From: Streptosporangium sp040640155
Lineage (GTDB): Bacteria; Actinomycetota; Actinomycetes; Streptosporangiales; Streptosporangiaceae
Assembly: GCF_040640155.1 (NCBI RefSeq)
Contig: NZ_JBFABE010000001.1
Location: forward strand, 124,001 to 188,000
Direction of reading: 5' to 3'
Length of the DNA: 64,000 bases
The position numbers were made by a program, and so were the translations under genes. The notes under the pieces were generated by a model that did not search any database, was not told where the DNA came from, and saw only the letters and a program-made list of their open reading frames with translations. Below are positions 1 to 7,596 of the stretch, piece after piece; the stretch's first letter is position 1; each line of letters opens with the position of its first letter.

Positions 1-671
1 AGGCCGCGGCCGCCGCGGTCGCGCAGGTCCTCGACCGGGCCGGTGGCGACCATGCGGCCGGCGGAGACGATGCCGACCGAGTCGCAGAGCCGCTCGACGA
101 GGTCGAGCTGGTGGCTGGAGAAGAGCACCGGCACGCCCTGGCGGCACCGCTCGGCGAGCACGCCCGCCAGCGCGTCGACGGCCAGCGGGTCCAGGCCGGA
201 GAACGGCTCGTCCAGGACGAGCGCCTCGGGCCGGTGCACCAGCGCCACCGCGAGCTGCGCGCGCTGCTGGTTGCCCAGCGAGAGCGTGTCCACCGCGTCG
301 TTCGCGCGCTCGGTGAGCGAGAGCCGCTCCAGCAGGTCGCCGGTGGCCTTTCTGGCCTCGCCCGCGCCCAGGCCGCTGAGCCTTCCGAAGTACTCGATCT
401 GCTCGGCGACCTTCATCTTCTGGTAGAGGCCGCGCTCCTCGGGCATGTAGCCGAACCGGCGGCGGTCCTGGAAGGTCAGCTCCCGGCCGTCCCGGCGTAC
501 GGTGCCCGAGTCGGCCGTCAGCAGCCCCATCAGGATGCGCATCGTGGTGGTCTTGCCCGCGCCGTTCGCGCCGACGAAACCGAACATCTCGCCCGGTTTC
601 ACGGAGAACGTCACTCCGGCCAGGGCGCTCTTGTCGCCGTACCGTTTGTGCAGGTCGTCAATCTCGATCAT
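1..671 (-). CDS. ABC transporter ATP-binding protein, DrrA-like (3' end outside window)
   Basis: Partial gene: it starts at the ATG at 671-669 and runs off the left edge after about 223 codons. The translation begins MIEIDDLHKRYGDKSAL and carries Walker A (GANGAGKTT, about residue 36), the ABC signature as LSLGNQQR (about 130), Walker B LVLDEPFSGLD (about 155) and the H-loop SSHQL. It would energise an ABC exporter or permease that is not in view. The start codon overlaps the stop of the upstream regulator (TGATG), so translation is probably coupled. The signature reads LGNQQ rather than LSGGQ, which is common in this exporter subfamily. Substrate unknown. Confidence 0.93.
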   Translation of the reverse strand, partial: MIEIDDLHKRYGDKSALAGVTFSVKPGEMFGFVGANGAGKTTTMRILMGLLTADSGTVRRDGRELTFQDRRRFGYMPEERGLYQKMKVAEQIEYFGRLSGLGAGEARKATGDLLERLSLTERANDAVDTLSLGNQQRAQLAVALVHRPEALVLDEPFSGLDPLAVDALAGVLAERCRQGVPVLFSSHQLDLVERLCDSVGIVSAGRMVATGPVEDLRDRGGRG

Positions 672-1099
672 CAGGGGGACCCATCGGTGAGACGTCTCAG
701 TACGGAGACGTAGTCGTGGAACGCTCGACGGCCCTCGTCCGTGAGGGCCAGCCAGGTGCGTGGGCGCTTACCCACGAAGGCCTTCTCCACGCGGACGTAG
801 CCGGCCTCCTCCAGAGTCATGACGTGCTTGGAGAGGAGGGAGTCGCTGACCTCGATCGTGTCGCGCAGGAAGCGGAACTCGGCCCTGTCGGTGACCGAGA
901 GCGCGGCCATGACCGAGAGGCGGACGGGCGCGTGGATGACGTCGTCGAGCTCGTGGCGAGGGTGTGACCCCGCGCCACCCGCGCCGACCGTACCACTTGC
1001 GCCGTTCGTGCTGTTCGTGCCGTTCACGCCGTTCGTACCGCTTGCGCCGTCCGCGCCGGTCGTGTCGCCGGCGCCGGCCGTGCCGCGCGCGTCGCTCAT
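671..1099 (-). CDS. winged-helix transcriptional regulator with Gly/Thr/Asn-rich N-terminus
   Basis: 142 aa. Residues about 50-142 form a single winged-helix domain of the ArsR/MarR-like transcriptional regulator type (HTH_27-like), with VRLSVMAALS at its start, the recognition-helix stretch SDSLLSKHVMTLEEAGYV and a wing KRPRTWLALTDEGRRA. Residues about 8-45 are a low-complexity Gly/Thr/Asn/Ala stretch that looks like an expanded short DNA repeat and is unlikely to fold. The gene overlaps its upstream neighbour by ATGA and its downstream ABC ATPase by TGATG, so the three form one operon. It probably autoregulates that transporter operon, which is inference from position. No sensor domain is visible. 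Confidence 0.85.
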   Translation of the reverse strand: MSDARGTAGAGDTTGADGASGTNGVNGTNSTNGASGTVGAGGAGSHPRHELDDVIHAPVRLSVMAALSVTDRAEFRFLRDTIEVSDSLLSKHVMTLEEAGYVRVEKAFVGKRPRTWLALTDEGRRAFHDYVSVLRRLTDGSP

Positions 1100-1536
1100 C
1101 GGGCGGCCCGCAGCACCCGCCAGGCGGCGTAGAAGGGCGGCAGGCTCGCGCCGATCGCCAGCACGATCAGCGTCGCCTTCCAGCCGTTCCCGGGATCGTC
1201 GGGGACGAGGAACAGGCCGACCAGGAAGACGACCGTGACGGCGCCGAGGTAGGTGACCGTGATCGGCCCGGTCGACCTGTTGGCCCAGGTGACCTCACGG
1301 TCCTCGACGCTCATGTTGCCGAGGTACCAGGTGGCGACGACGGTCAGGGCGAGCCACGTCAGGCCGACCGTCAGCTGGGACCAGGAGGGGCCGAAGTTCA
1401 TGACCGGCCAGTACACGATCGTGGCCAGGCCGATGACCACGTACATCAGCCCCGCGACGCGCGCCGGGCGGCGGGCGCGCCGGTCGATCTCACCGATCCG
1501 GCGCAGTGCCTCCTGGGGTGTCAGCTCATCCTTCAC
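1096..1536 (-). CDS. small integral membrane protein, first gene of ABC operon
   Basis: About 146 aa with four likely membrane segments (roughly residues 28-45, 57-75, 90-108 and 120-137, the last two around VTVVFLVGLFLV and ATLIVLAIGASLPPFY). An ATG at 1554 would add six residues, but a strong AGGAGG lies just inside that extension, about 5 nt before the GTG at 1536, so I take GTG 1536 as the start. The N-terminal stretch DELTPQEALRRIGEIDRRARR is soluble and charged. The family is not recognised. Position as first gene of an operon with a regulator and an ABC ATPase suggests a transport accessory or permease-like partner, but it is short for a permease. Confidence 0.75.
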   Translation of the reverse strand: MKDELTPQEALRRIGEIDRRARRPARVAGLMYVVIGLATIVYWPVMNFGPSWSQLTVGLTWLALTVVATWYLGNMSVEDREVTWANRSTGPITVTYLGAVTVVFLVGLFLVPDDPGNGWKATLIVLAIGASLPPFYAAWRVLRAAR

Positions 1537-1600
1537 GGCTCCTCCTATGCTCATGTACTCAAACGGTAATGCATACTCAACTATCGTTCAAGTAGTCATC
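1537..1600 (-). promoter_or_regulatory. putative promoter/operator with TTGAGTA direct repeats
   Basis: Upstream of the minus-strand ABC operon, TTGAGTA occurs twice (plus-strand tactcaa at 1556-1562 and 1574-1580), 18 bp apart, with a related ttcaagta at 1587-1594. The spacing of nearly two helical turns suggests a promoter -35/operator arrangement. The adjacent winged-helix regulator is the obvious candidate to bind it, which is inference. Confidence 0.4.
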
Positions 1601-1721
1601 TGCCGCTCCCTGGCCGGAACCGGGTTTTGGGATAGCCGGTCCCTGTCTGGGAGACTGTGGCGATGCCGGAACGGGTTGTCCGCCACGCGGAGCGGGTTCC
1701 GCGTGCGGGGTGGGGAGAGCG

Positions 1722-3269
1722 ATGACGAGCACTTTCGCAACGGTGGGTGTGGTCGGCCTCGGCACGATGGGCGCCGGGATCGCCGAGTGTTTCGCCCGCG
1801 CCGGGATCTCCGTGATCGGCGTGGAGGCCGGCCCGGAGGCGCTGGCGCGGGGCCGGGGTCACCTGGAGGACTCCACCGGCCGCGCCCTGTCCAAGGGCAG
1901 GCTGACCGAGGACGCCCGCCGGGAGATCCTGGGCAGGGTGACCCTCACCACCTCGCTGGAGGACCTGGCCGACGCCGACCTGGTGATCGAGGCCGTCCCC
2001 GAGGTCATGGACTTCAAGCGGGCGATCTTCACGGACCTGGACCGGATCTGCAAGCCGTCCGCGGTGCTCGCCACCAACACCTCCTCGCTCTCGGTCACCG
2101 CGATCGCGGCCACCACCACCCGGCCGGGCCGGGTGATCGGCATGCACTTCTTCAACCCCGCGCCGGTCATGCGGCTCATCGAGGTGATCCGCACGATGGT
2201 CACCGACGAGGGGCTGGCCGAGGAGGTGGCCGACCTCGCGCGGCGGCTCGGCAAGACCCCGGTCACGGTCGGCGACCGGGCCGGGTTCGTGGTCAACCGG
2301 CTCCTGCTGCCGTACCTCAACCACGCCGCCGTCCTGCTGGAGAACGGCGTGGCCGCCCGCGACGACATCGACACCGCGATGAGGCTCGGCGCCGGTCTGC
2401 CCATGGGGCCCTTCGCCCTGCTGGACCTGATCGGCCTGGACACCTCCTACGAGGTGCTGGGCGTGCTGTTCCAGGAGAGCCGCGACCGCCGCCACGCCCC
2501 CGCGCCGATCCTGCGCGAGCTCATCACCGCGGGTCTGCTCGGCCGCAAGGCCGGCGGAGGCTTCCACGGCCCCTCCGGAGCCGCCGGCCCGGCCGGGCGC
2601 GCCGGTTCGGCCGGGTCCTCCGGGAACGCCGGGTCCTCCGGGAACGCCAGGAACGCCGGGGACGCCGCGCCGTCCGCGGACGAGCCCTCGCTGAAGCGGG
2701 TCGCGGTCCTGGGCGAGGGGAACGACGCCTTCGCCGCCCGTCTGGCCGCCGAGGGCCTCACGGTCGTGCCCGTGGAGGAGGCCGAGGCGGTCGTCGCGCT
2801 GTCCAGCGTCCCGGTGGTCGAGCTCGCCCCGGGGTTGCCGTACCCCGAGCGCCTGGTCGGCCTGCACCTGGTGGGCGAGGGCGTCGCAGAGGTCGCCTCC
2901 ACGGTGCTGACCGACCCCCGGGTCGCGCGGGCGGTGCACGGGCTGGTCCGCGCCGTCGGGCGCGTACCGGTGCCGTGCCGGGACCGGGCCGAGTTCGTGG
3001 TGGACGCGCTGCTGTACCCGTACCTCAACGACGCCGTCCGGATGTACGACTCCGGCTACGCCACCCGCGAGGACATCGACGTCGCGATGCGGCTCGGCTG
3101 CGGTTACCGGCAGGGCCCGTTCGAGACCCTCGACGCGCTCGGCCTGGAGACCGTCCGCGACGGGCTGCGCGCCCTCTACGCCGAGTACCGCGAACCGTTC
3201 CTCGCGCCCGCGCCGCTGCTGGAGCAGCTCGTCGCGGCCGGGGCGCGGAGCTTCCGAGACCTGCCGTGA
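1722..3269 (+). CDS. 3-hydroxyacyl-CoA (3-hydroxybutyryl-CoA) dehydrogenase
   Basis: 515 aa; NAD(P)-dependent oxidation or reduction at C3 of 3-hydroxyacyl-CoA. The N-terminal Rossmann domain has GLGTMGAGIA (residues about 12-21); NTSSLSV and MHFFNPAPVMRLIEVI are the family active-site region. Two C-terminal dimerisation/helical domains follow, each with a DRAGFVVNRLL or DRAEFVVDALL type motif, so the C-terminal domain is duplicated. Between them (about residues 290-330) is a Gly/Ala/Ser/Asn-rich linker encoded by imperfect short repeats. The ATG at 1722 is preferred over the in-frame GTG at 1710 because GGGGAGAG precedes it. Its stop overlaps the next start (GTGA). It is probably a general beta-oxidation or acetoacetyl/hydroxybutyryl-CoA enzyme. 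Confidence 0.92.
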   Translation: MTSTFATVGVVGLGTMGAGIAECFARAGISVIGVEAGPEALARGRGHLEDSTGRALSKGRLTEDARREILGRVTLTTSLEDLADADLVIEAVPEVMDFKRAIFTDLDRICKPSAVLATNTSSLSVTAIAATTTRPGRVIGMHFFNPAPVMRLIEVIRTMVTDEGLAEEVADLARRLGKTPVTVGDRAGFVVNRLLLPYLNHAAVLLENGVAARDDIDTAMRLGAGLPMGPFALLDLIGLDTSYEVLGVLFQESRDRRHAPAPILRELITAGLLGRKAGGGFHGPSGAAGPAGRAGSAGSSGNAGSSGNARNAGDAAPSADEPSLKRVAVLGEGNDAFAARLAAEGLTVVPVEEAEAVVALSSVPVVELAPGLPYPERLVGLHLVGEGVAEVASTVLTDPRVARAVHGLVRAVGRVPVPCRDRAEFVVDALLYPYLNDAVRMYDSGYATREDIDVAMRLGCGYRQGPFETLDALGLETVRDGLRALYAEYREPFLAPAPLLEQLVAAGARSFRDLP

Positions 3270-3583
3270 GCCCGCGCAGGGCACGTCGCGCCGGTCCCTT
3301 CGACCGCGGCGCCAAGGGGACGGCCCGTCCCGTGGGCGCGTTCGTGCCCGGCCTGGACCGTACCGAGGACTGGCCCGACGGCGAGTGGCGGGTACGCCGG
3401 CTCACCGGCGGGGCGGCGGACAAGGTCTACCGCTGCCCCGGCTGCGACCAGGAGATCGGCGCGCGCCTGCCGCACGTGGTGAGCTGGCCGGCCTGGCCCG
3501 GCGGTGAGGACGAGCGCAGGCACTGGCACACCGCGTGCTGGCGCAACCGGCTCAGGCACGGCCCCGGCCGCAGCAGGTACTGA
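3266..3583 (+). CDS. small conserved CPGC-motif protein (putative zinc binding)
   Basis: 105 aa, GTG start overlapping the dehydrogenase stop (GTGA), so translationally coupled. It resembles a short actinobacterial protein often annotated as ATP/GTP-binding, but no P-loop is visible. The core is a YRCPGCDQEI motif (Cys57, Cys60) followed by His70, and then HWHTACW (His86, His88, Cys91), a plausible zinc site. The N-terminus is Arg-rich, as is the C-terminus, which fits nucleic-acid or ribosome association. Function unknown; the zinc site is inference from residue pattern. Confidence 0.82.
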   Translation: MSPRRARRAGPFDRGAKGTARPVGAFVPGLDRTEDWPDGEWRVRRLTGGAADKVYRCPGCDQEIGARLPHVVSWPAWPGGEDERRHWHTACWRNRLRHGPGRSRY

Positions 3584-3613
3584 ACGACCCACCACGCCGA
3601 CTTGAGGAGAGAG

Positions 3614-4369
3614 ATGGAGATCAGGGCCTCCACGGTGCTGCCCGCGCGCAGGGAACCGATCGAGCTGCACACCGGCGACGGGCTGACCCTCGTCGGCGAG
3701 CTGGCCCTCCCGGCCGACCGGCCGCCGGTGGCCACGCTGGTCTGCCTGCACCCGCTGCCCACCCACGGCGGCATGATGGACAGCCACGTCTACAAGAAGG
3801 CGGCCAACCGGCTGCCGGCCCTCGCCGACCTGGCCGTGCTGCGGTTCAACACCCGCGGCACCACCTCGGAGCGGGGCACCTCCCAGGGCGCCTTCGCCGA
3901 GGGCGAGGGCGAGCGGCTGGACGTCGCCGCCGCACTGGAGTACGCCGACTTCCACGACCTGCCCCGGGTCTGGCTGGTGGGCTGGTCCTTCGGCACCGAG
4001 CTGGCGCTTCGGTGGGGGCACGACCCGCTGGTGCGGGGCGCGATCCTGCTCTCCCCGCCGCTGCGCCGGGCGGGTGACGCCGACCTCGACGCCTGGGCGC
4101 GGTTCGGCCGGCCGCTGGTCGCGCTGGTGCCCGAGTTCGACGACTACCTGCGCCCGCAGGAGGCCCGCGAACGCTTCGCCCGCGTGCCGCAGGCCGAGGT
4201 CGTCGGGGTGGACGACGCCAAGCACCTGTGGGTCGGCGAGCCGTACGTGCGGATCGTGCTCGACGAGATCGTCCGCCGGGTGAACCCGGCCGCCCACCCC
4301 CTGCCCACCGAGGTCGCCGACGCGCCCGCCGGGACCACCGGCCGGCCCGCCGAGGTCGGCGGGCCGTGA
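3614..4369 (+). CDS. alpha/beta-hydrolase
   Basis: 251 aa cytoplasmic alpha/beta-hydrolase fold protein. Visible are the oxyanion strand CLHPLPTHGG (about residue 44), the nucleophile elbow GWSFG (Ser125) and a late KHLW His (about 207); an acid residue near VPEFDDYL completes the likely triad. GAGGAGAG immediately before the ATG at 3614 sets the start over an upstream in-frame TTG. The closest style is the small hydrolases of the dienelactone-hydrolase/CocE-like group; substrate unknown. The C-terminal 25 residues are Pro/Ala/Gly-rich. It follows the dehydrogenase and CPGC protein at 30 nt, possibly in one transcript. Confidence 0.88.
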   Translation: MEIRASTVLPARREPIELHTGDGLTLVGELALPADRPPVATLVCLHPLPTHGGMMDSHVYKKAANRLPALADLAVLRFNTRGTTSERGTSQGAFAEGEGERLDVAAALEYADFHDLPRVWLVGWSFGTELALRWGHDPLVRGAILLSPPLRRAGDADLDAWARFGRPLVALVPEFDDYLRPQEARERFARVPQAEVVGVDDAKHLWVGEPYVRIVLDEIVRRVNPAAHPLPTEVADAPAGTTGRPAEVGGP

Positions 4370-4451
4370 CCCTCGTCCGGCCCGGGTCCCCTCCGTGACC
4401 CTCGTCCGGCCCGGGTCCCCTCCGTGACCCCCGTCGGACCCGGACCTTCTC
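4365..4451 (+). repeat. 29-bp tandem repeat starting at a stop codon
   Basis: Two identical 29-bp units (4365-4393, 4394-4422) and a diverged third (4423-4451), each containing cgtgaccctcgtccgg. The TGA stop of the hydrolase gene (4367-4369) lies inside the first unit. Confidence 0.9.
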
Positions 4452-4494
4452 CGCGGTCCTCGCCCGCGGCGGGCCGCGAGCATACGGTGGGGGC

Positions 4495-5286
4495 GTGCGA
4501 CTGTACACACGCTCGGCGGGCGAGGGACTCCCGGTCGTCCTCCTCCACGCCTTCCCCCTGTCCTCCGCGATGTGGCTGGCCCAGCGGGAGGGCCTGGCCG
4601 AGACCTGCAAGGTCATCACGCCCGACCTGCGCGGCTTCGGCGGCTCGGCGCTGGGCGAGGACGAGCCCTCCCTGGACGTGATGGCCGACGACGTCGTCCG
4701 GCTGCTGGACGACGAGGGCGTCGACCGGGCGGTCGTCGGCGGCCTGTCCATGGGCGGCTACGTGACGATGGCCCTGTGCCGGCGCCACCCCGACCGCCTG
4801 CTGGGGGTGATCCTCGCCGACACCAAGGCGGGCGCCGATCCCGAGGAGGCCAGGTCCGGCCGCGAGTCGATCGCCGCCGACGTGCTGAGGGAGGGCACGT
4901 CCGTCCTGGTGGACAGGGTGCTGCCCGGCCTGCTCGGGCAGACCACGCTGCGGCGCAGGGCGATGGTCTCCGGCCGGGTACGGGGGCTGGTCCAGGCCGC
5001 CCCTCCGGTGGCCGCCGCCTGGGCGCAGCGGGCCATGGCGGCCCGCCCGGACTCCTTCAGCACGTTGCGGGCGCTGGCGGTGCCCGTCCTGGTGGTCGTG
5101 GGGGAGGAGGACGAGCTCACCCCGCCCGCGGCCGCGGGCGCCATGGCGGAGGCGGCGCCCGACGGACGGCTGGAAGTGATCGAGAAGGCCGGTCACCTCA
5201 GCGCGGTCGAGCAGCCCGAGGCGTTCAATCGAGCGGTCCGCGGCTTCGTGGCCGAGGTCGCCGGGGGATCACCGTCCCGCCGGTGA
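4495..5286 (+). CDS. alpha/beta-hydrolase, 3-oxoadipate enol-lactonase-like
   Basis: 263 aa. Classic alpha/beta-hydrolase with oxyanion HAFPLSSAMW (about residues 18-27), DLRGFG (44-49), nucleophile elbow GLSMGG (Ser85), acid in GEEDELTPP (Asp about 206) and catalytic His234 in KAGHLSAVEQP. The architecture and length match PcaD/BphD-like lactonases and hydrolases. GTG 4495 is the start used; a typical upstream Shine-Dalgarno is not obvious. No beta-ketoadipate genes are nearby, so the substrate is not inferable. The stop codon lies inside the first unit of a heptanucleotide repeat. Confidence 0.88.
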   Translation: MRLYTRSAGEGLPVVLLHAFPLSSAMWLAQREGLAETCKVITPDLRGFGGSALGEDEPSLDVMADDVVRLLDDEGVDRAVVGGLSMGGYVTMALCRRHPDRLLGVILADTKAGADPEEARSGRESIAADVLREGTSVLVDRVLPGLLGQTTLRRRAMVSGRVRGLVQAAPPVAAAWAQRAMAARPDSFSTLRALAVPVLVVVGEEDELTPPAAAGAMAEAAPDGRLEVIEKAGHLSAVEQPEAFNRAVRGFVAEVAGGSPSRR

Positions 5287-5343
5287 GCGGTGAGCGGTGA
5301 GCGGTGAGCGGTGAGCGGTGAGCGGTGAGCGGTGAGCGGTGAG
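5281..5343 (+). repeat. heptanucleotide tandem repeat (cggtgag)n
   Basis: Nine perfect units of cggtgag; the first includes the TGA stop of the preceding hydrolase gene. The array runs almost directly into an assembly gap, so the true copy number is unknown. Because 7 is not a multiple of 3, TGA recurs in all three frames. Confidence 0.95.
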
Positions 5344-5346
5344 TCG

Positions 5347-5441
5347 NNNNNNNNNNNNNNNNNNNNNNNNNNNNNNNNNNNNNNNNNNNNNNNNNNNNNN
5401 NNNNNNNNNNNNNNNNNNNNNNNNNNNNNNNNNNNNNNNNN
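5347..5441. other. assembly gap (95 N)
   Basis: Run of 95 undetermined bases at the end of the heptanucleotide array; the flanking sequence on the right (gtcgtgagtcgg) is a degenerate continuation. Confidence 0.99.
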
Positions 5442-5508
5442 GTCGTGAGTCGGCCGGTGCGCCGATGAGTCGGTCCCGGGCCCGGCGCGGGCGGGGCTGG
5501 ACAGGAAG

Positions 5509-5541
5509 AGAGCCCGGTGACCGTGACGGTCATCGGGCTCT
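5509..5541. terminator. bidirectional terminator hairpin
   Basis: Near-perfect inverted repeat: agagcccggtgaccg and cggtcatcgggctct, 15-bp arms with a 3-nt loop, located between converging genes (hydrolase on +, FilP-like gene on -). No long T tract, as is usual in high-GC actinomycetes. Confidence 0.75.
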
Positions 5542-5588
5542 CCCCGTCCGTGTCCGTAGCCGTCGTCGACGCCCCGAGTCGCCGGCCG

Positions 5589-6893
5589 CTACTCCTGCCA
5601 CCACTCCGCGTCGTCGTCCTTCGTCTCGGCCCTGGCGGGTGCCGGGACCGGCTTCTCGACACCGTTGGCGCCACTGGCGCCACTGGCGCCCGCGGCCGGG
5701 ATGGCCGGCTTCGGCGGGGCCGCGGCGATCGCGGGCTCCGGCTCGGCGGGCGGCAGCGGCGCGCCGCCCAGGAGCTGGCGCAGCTGGGCGAGGTGGCTGG
5801 TGATGCTGTCGCGCTGGCGGGTCAGCTCGTCGACCTGGCGCTGGGCGACCGAGCGGCTCCGCTCGGACTCGGCCTTGGCCTCGGAGACGATGGACTCGGC
5901 GCTCGCCTTGGCCTCCGAGACGACCTGGTCGGCGTTCTTGCGCGCGTTGGCCAGCAACTGCTTGGCGTGCGTGTCCGCCTCGCGGCGGGTCTGCTCGGCC
6001 TGCTGGGTGGCCTTGGTGGCCCGCTGCTCGGCGGTGGCCGCGCGCTGCTCGGCCTCGGCGACCAGCTTCTGGGTGGCGGCCTGCGCGGTGGCGTGGCGCT
6101 CGGCCTCCTGGCGCTCGGCCTCCTCGCGGCGGGCGGCGAGCTGGATCTCGAACTCCGCCTCGTCCTGGGCACGCTTGGCCTCGGACTCCTCCAGCACCCG
6201 CTGGGCCTGGGCGCGCATCTCGTCGGCCTGGCGCTTGGCGGTGGTGAGGACCTCGTCGCGCTCACGCTTGGTCGAGGCGCGCAGCTGCGCGACCTCGCGC
6301 TCGGTGGTGGTGCGCAGCTTGGCGATCTCGCGCTCGGCGTCGGCGCGCTTCTCGGCCACCTCGTGGTCGGCGGTGGCCCGCAGCTTGGAGACCTCGCGCT
6401 CGGTGGTGGCGGTCAGCTCGTCGGACTCGCGGCGGGCGGTCGAGCGGATCTCCTCGGCGTCGCGCTCGGCGCTGGTGCGCATCTCGTCGACCTCGCGGGT
6501 GGCGAGGGCGCGCTTCTCGGCCGCCTCGTTCTCGGCGGCGGCGCGCAGGTCCGCCGCCTCCACCTTGGACGCCGCCTTGATCTCGTTCGCCTCGGACCTG
6601 GCGGCCTGCACGAGCTCGGTCGCCTGCTCCTCCGCCAGGCGGAGCAACTGCTCGATCCGGGCGCCGAGGCCGGAGTAGGTCGGGCGCTCCTGCTCCTGGA
6701 GCTGCCTCTGCGAGTCGGACAGCTCCCGCTGCAGGGCCTGAACCTGCTCCCGGGCCTGTCGCAGCTCGCCGTCCACCTGCTTCAGATGGTCGTGGACCTG
6801 GTGCCGGTCAAAGCCACGGAGCACCACGTCGAATTCCCGAGCGGGAGCGTCCTCGAAGAAGTTGTTGAGCTGGGCGTCGATGTCGGACTGCAT
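5589..6893 (-). CDS. FilP/Scy-like coiled-coil protein with DivIVA-like N-terminus
   Basis: 434 aa. Residues about 10-60 resemble the DivIVA N-terminal segment (EFDVVLRGFDRHQVHDHLKQ), followed by about 300 residues of almost uninterrupted Ala/Glu/Arg-rich coiled coil with repeating EREVAxLRA-type units, then a Pro/Ala-rich disordered tail with a GASGASGANG stretch and an acidic end. Streptomyces relatives (FilP, Scy; often annotated cellulose-binding protein) assemble into filaments and organise the tip polarisome. Its neighbours (methylmalonyl-CoA epimerase, thiolase, meaB) match the order I recall at the filP/scy locus of S. coelicolor, which supports orthology. A single gene is present here where Streptomyces has two. 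Role in polar growth is inferred. Confidence 0.88.
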   Translation of the reverse strand: MQSDIDAQLNNFFEDAPAREFDVVLRGFDRHQVHDHLKQVDGELRQAREQVQALQRELSDSQRQLQEQERPTYSGLGARIEQLLRLAEEQATELVQAARSEANEIKAASKVEAADLRAAAENEAAEKRALATREVDEMRTSAERDAEEIRSTARRESDELTATTEREVSKLRATADHEVAEKRADAEREIAKLRTTTEREVAQLRASTKRERDEVLTTAKRQADEMRAQAQRVLEESEAKRAQDEAEFEIQLAARREEAERQEAERHATAQAATQKLVAEAEQRAATAEQRATKATQQAEQTRREADTHAKQLLANARKNADQVVSEAKASAESIVSEAKAESERSRSVAQRQVDELTRQRDSITSHLAQLRQLLGGAPLPPAEPEPAIAAAPPKPAIPAAGASGASGANGVEKPVPAPARAETKDDDAEWWQE

Positions 6894-7050
6894 GGAGGCT
6901 CGATCCTGGGTTGTCGAGACGGCTACACGGGCCGGACGGGGGTTTCAGGCATCCGAAGCGGGAGCCGGGGCGGGATCCACGTCCGGTGGTACGCCAGCGT
7001 ACTCCGCCGGTGCCGAGTTGGCGGTCTCGTCCGGCTTTATGAGTGACTTG

Positions 7051-7512
7051 TTACGAATCGGCATTTGTTGTATTCGACGTGCTCTCCGGTTGCCTTTCCG
7101 CGGCCTGGACGAGTTCGGTGAGCACTCCTCCCACGTCCTTGGGGTGGAGAAAGGCGATCGAGGAGTTCAGCGAGCCGTGGCGGGGGGTCTTGTCGAGCAG
7201 CCGCACCCCGCTGTCACCGATCTTCTCCATCGCCTGCACGACGTCCGGGACGCCGAAGGCGACATGGTGCACTCCCTCCCCCCGCTTCGCCAGGAATTTA
7301 CCCACCGGTGTGTCGGGCCCGAGCGGTTCGAGAAGCTGGATGTACGATCCGCCCCCCTGCCCGTCGGCGATGTGCAGCATGGCCTCCTTGACCCCCTGCT
7401 CCTCGTTGATCTCCCGGGCCACCACCGTGAGATCGAAGACACGCTCGAAGAACGCGATCCTCTCCTCCAGGTCGTGACAGGCGATTCCCACATGGTCGAT
7501 GCGCATGAACAT
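7051..7512 (-). CDS. mce: methylmalonyl-CoA epimerase
   Basis: 153 aa VOC-fold enzyme that interconverts (2S)- and (2R)-methylmalonyl-CoA for the propionate/methylmalonyl-CoA route. The N-terminal module starts MRIDHVGIACHDLEERIAFFE with the metal-ligand His, and the second module has GVHHVAFGVPDV (His) and GVLTELVQ (Glu). The start at ATG 7512 is set by GGAGG 8 nt upstream; an inner ATG at 7506 is possible. It is divergent from the thiolase gene across 84 bp. A C-terminal Ser/Thr/Asn tail is not part of the fold. Together with the mutase and MeaB genes it makes a B12-dependent acyl-CoA rearrangement set. Confidence 0.94.
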   Translation of the reverse strand: MFMRIDHVGIACHDLEERIAFFERVFDLTVVAREINEEQGVKEAMLHIADGQGGGSYIQLLEPLGPDTPVGKFLAKRGEGVHHVAFGVPDVVQAMEKIGDSGVRLLDKTPRHGSLNSSIAFLHPKDVGGVLTELVQAAERQPESTSNTTNADS

Positions 7513-7596
7513 GGGACGTTCCTCCATGGCGGTCGCTGAGGTACTCATGGGTATGGTGGCAAAGTCGCCCAACATCCCGCCAGGGAGGCCCCTGTT

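Noticed and set aside
16..713. Long plus-strand ORFs over the first 700 bp
   Set aside because: They are antisense shadows of the ABC ATPase, whose minus-strand reading contains all canonical motifs.
1596..3284. 562-codon minus-strand ORF opposite the dehydrogenase gene
   Set aside because: Its sequence is His/Asp/Gly/Arg-rich without domain patterns, typical of antisense frames in high-GC DNA; the plus strand encodes a full-length enzyme.
5509..5541. Hairpin as a possible attachment site or riboswitch
   Set aside because: No integrase or downstream leader; position between converging genes fits a terminator.
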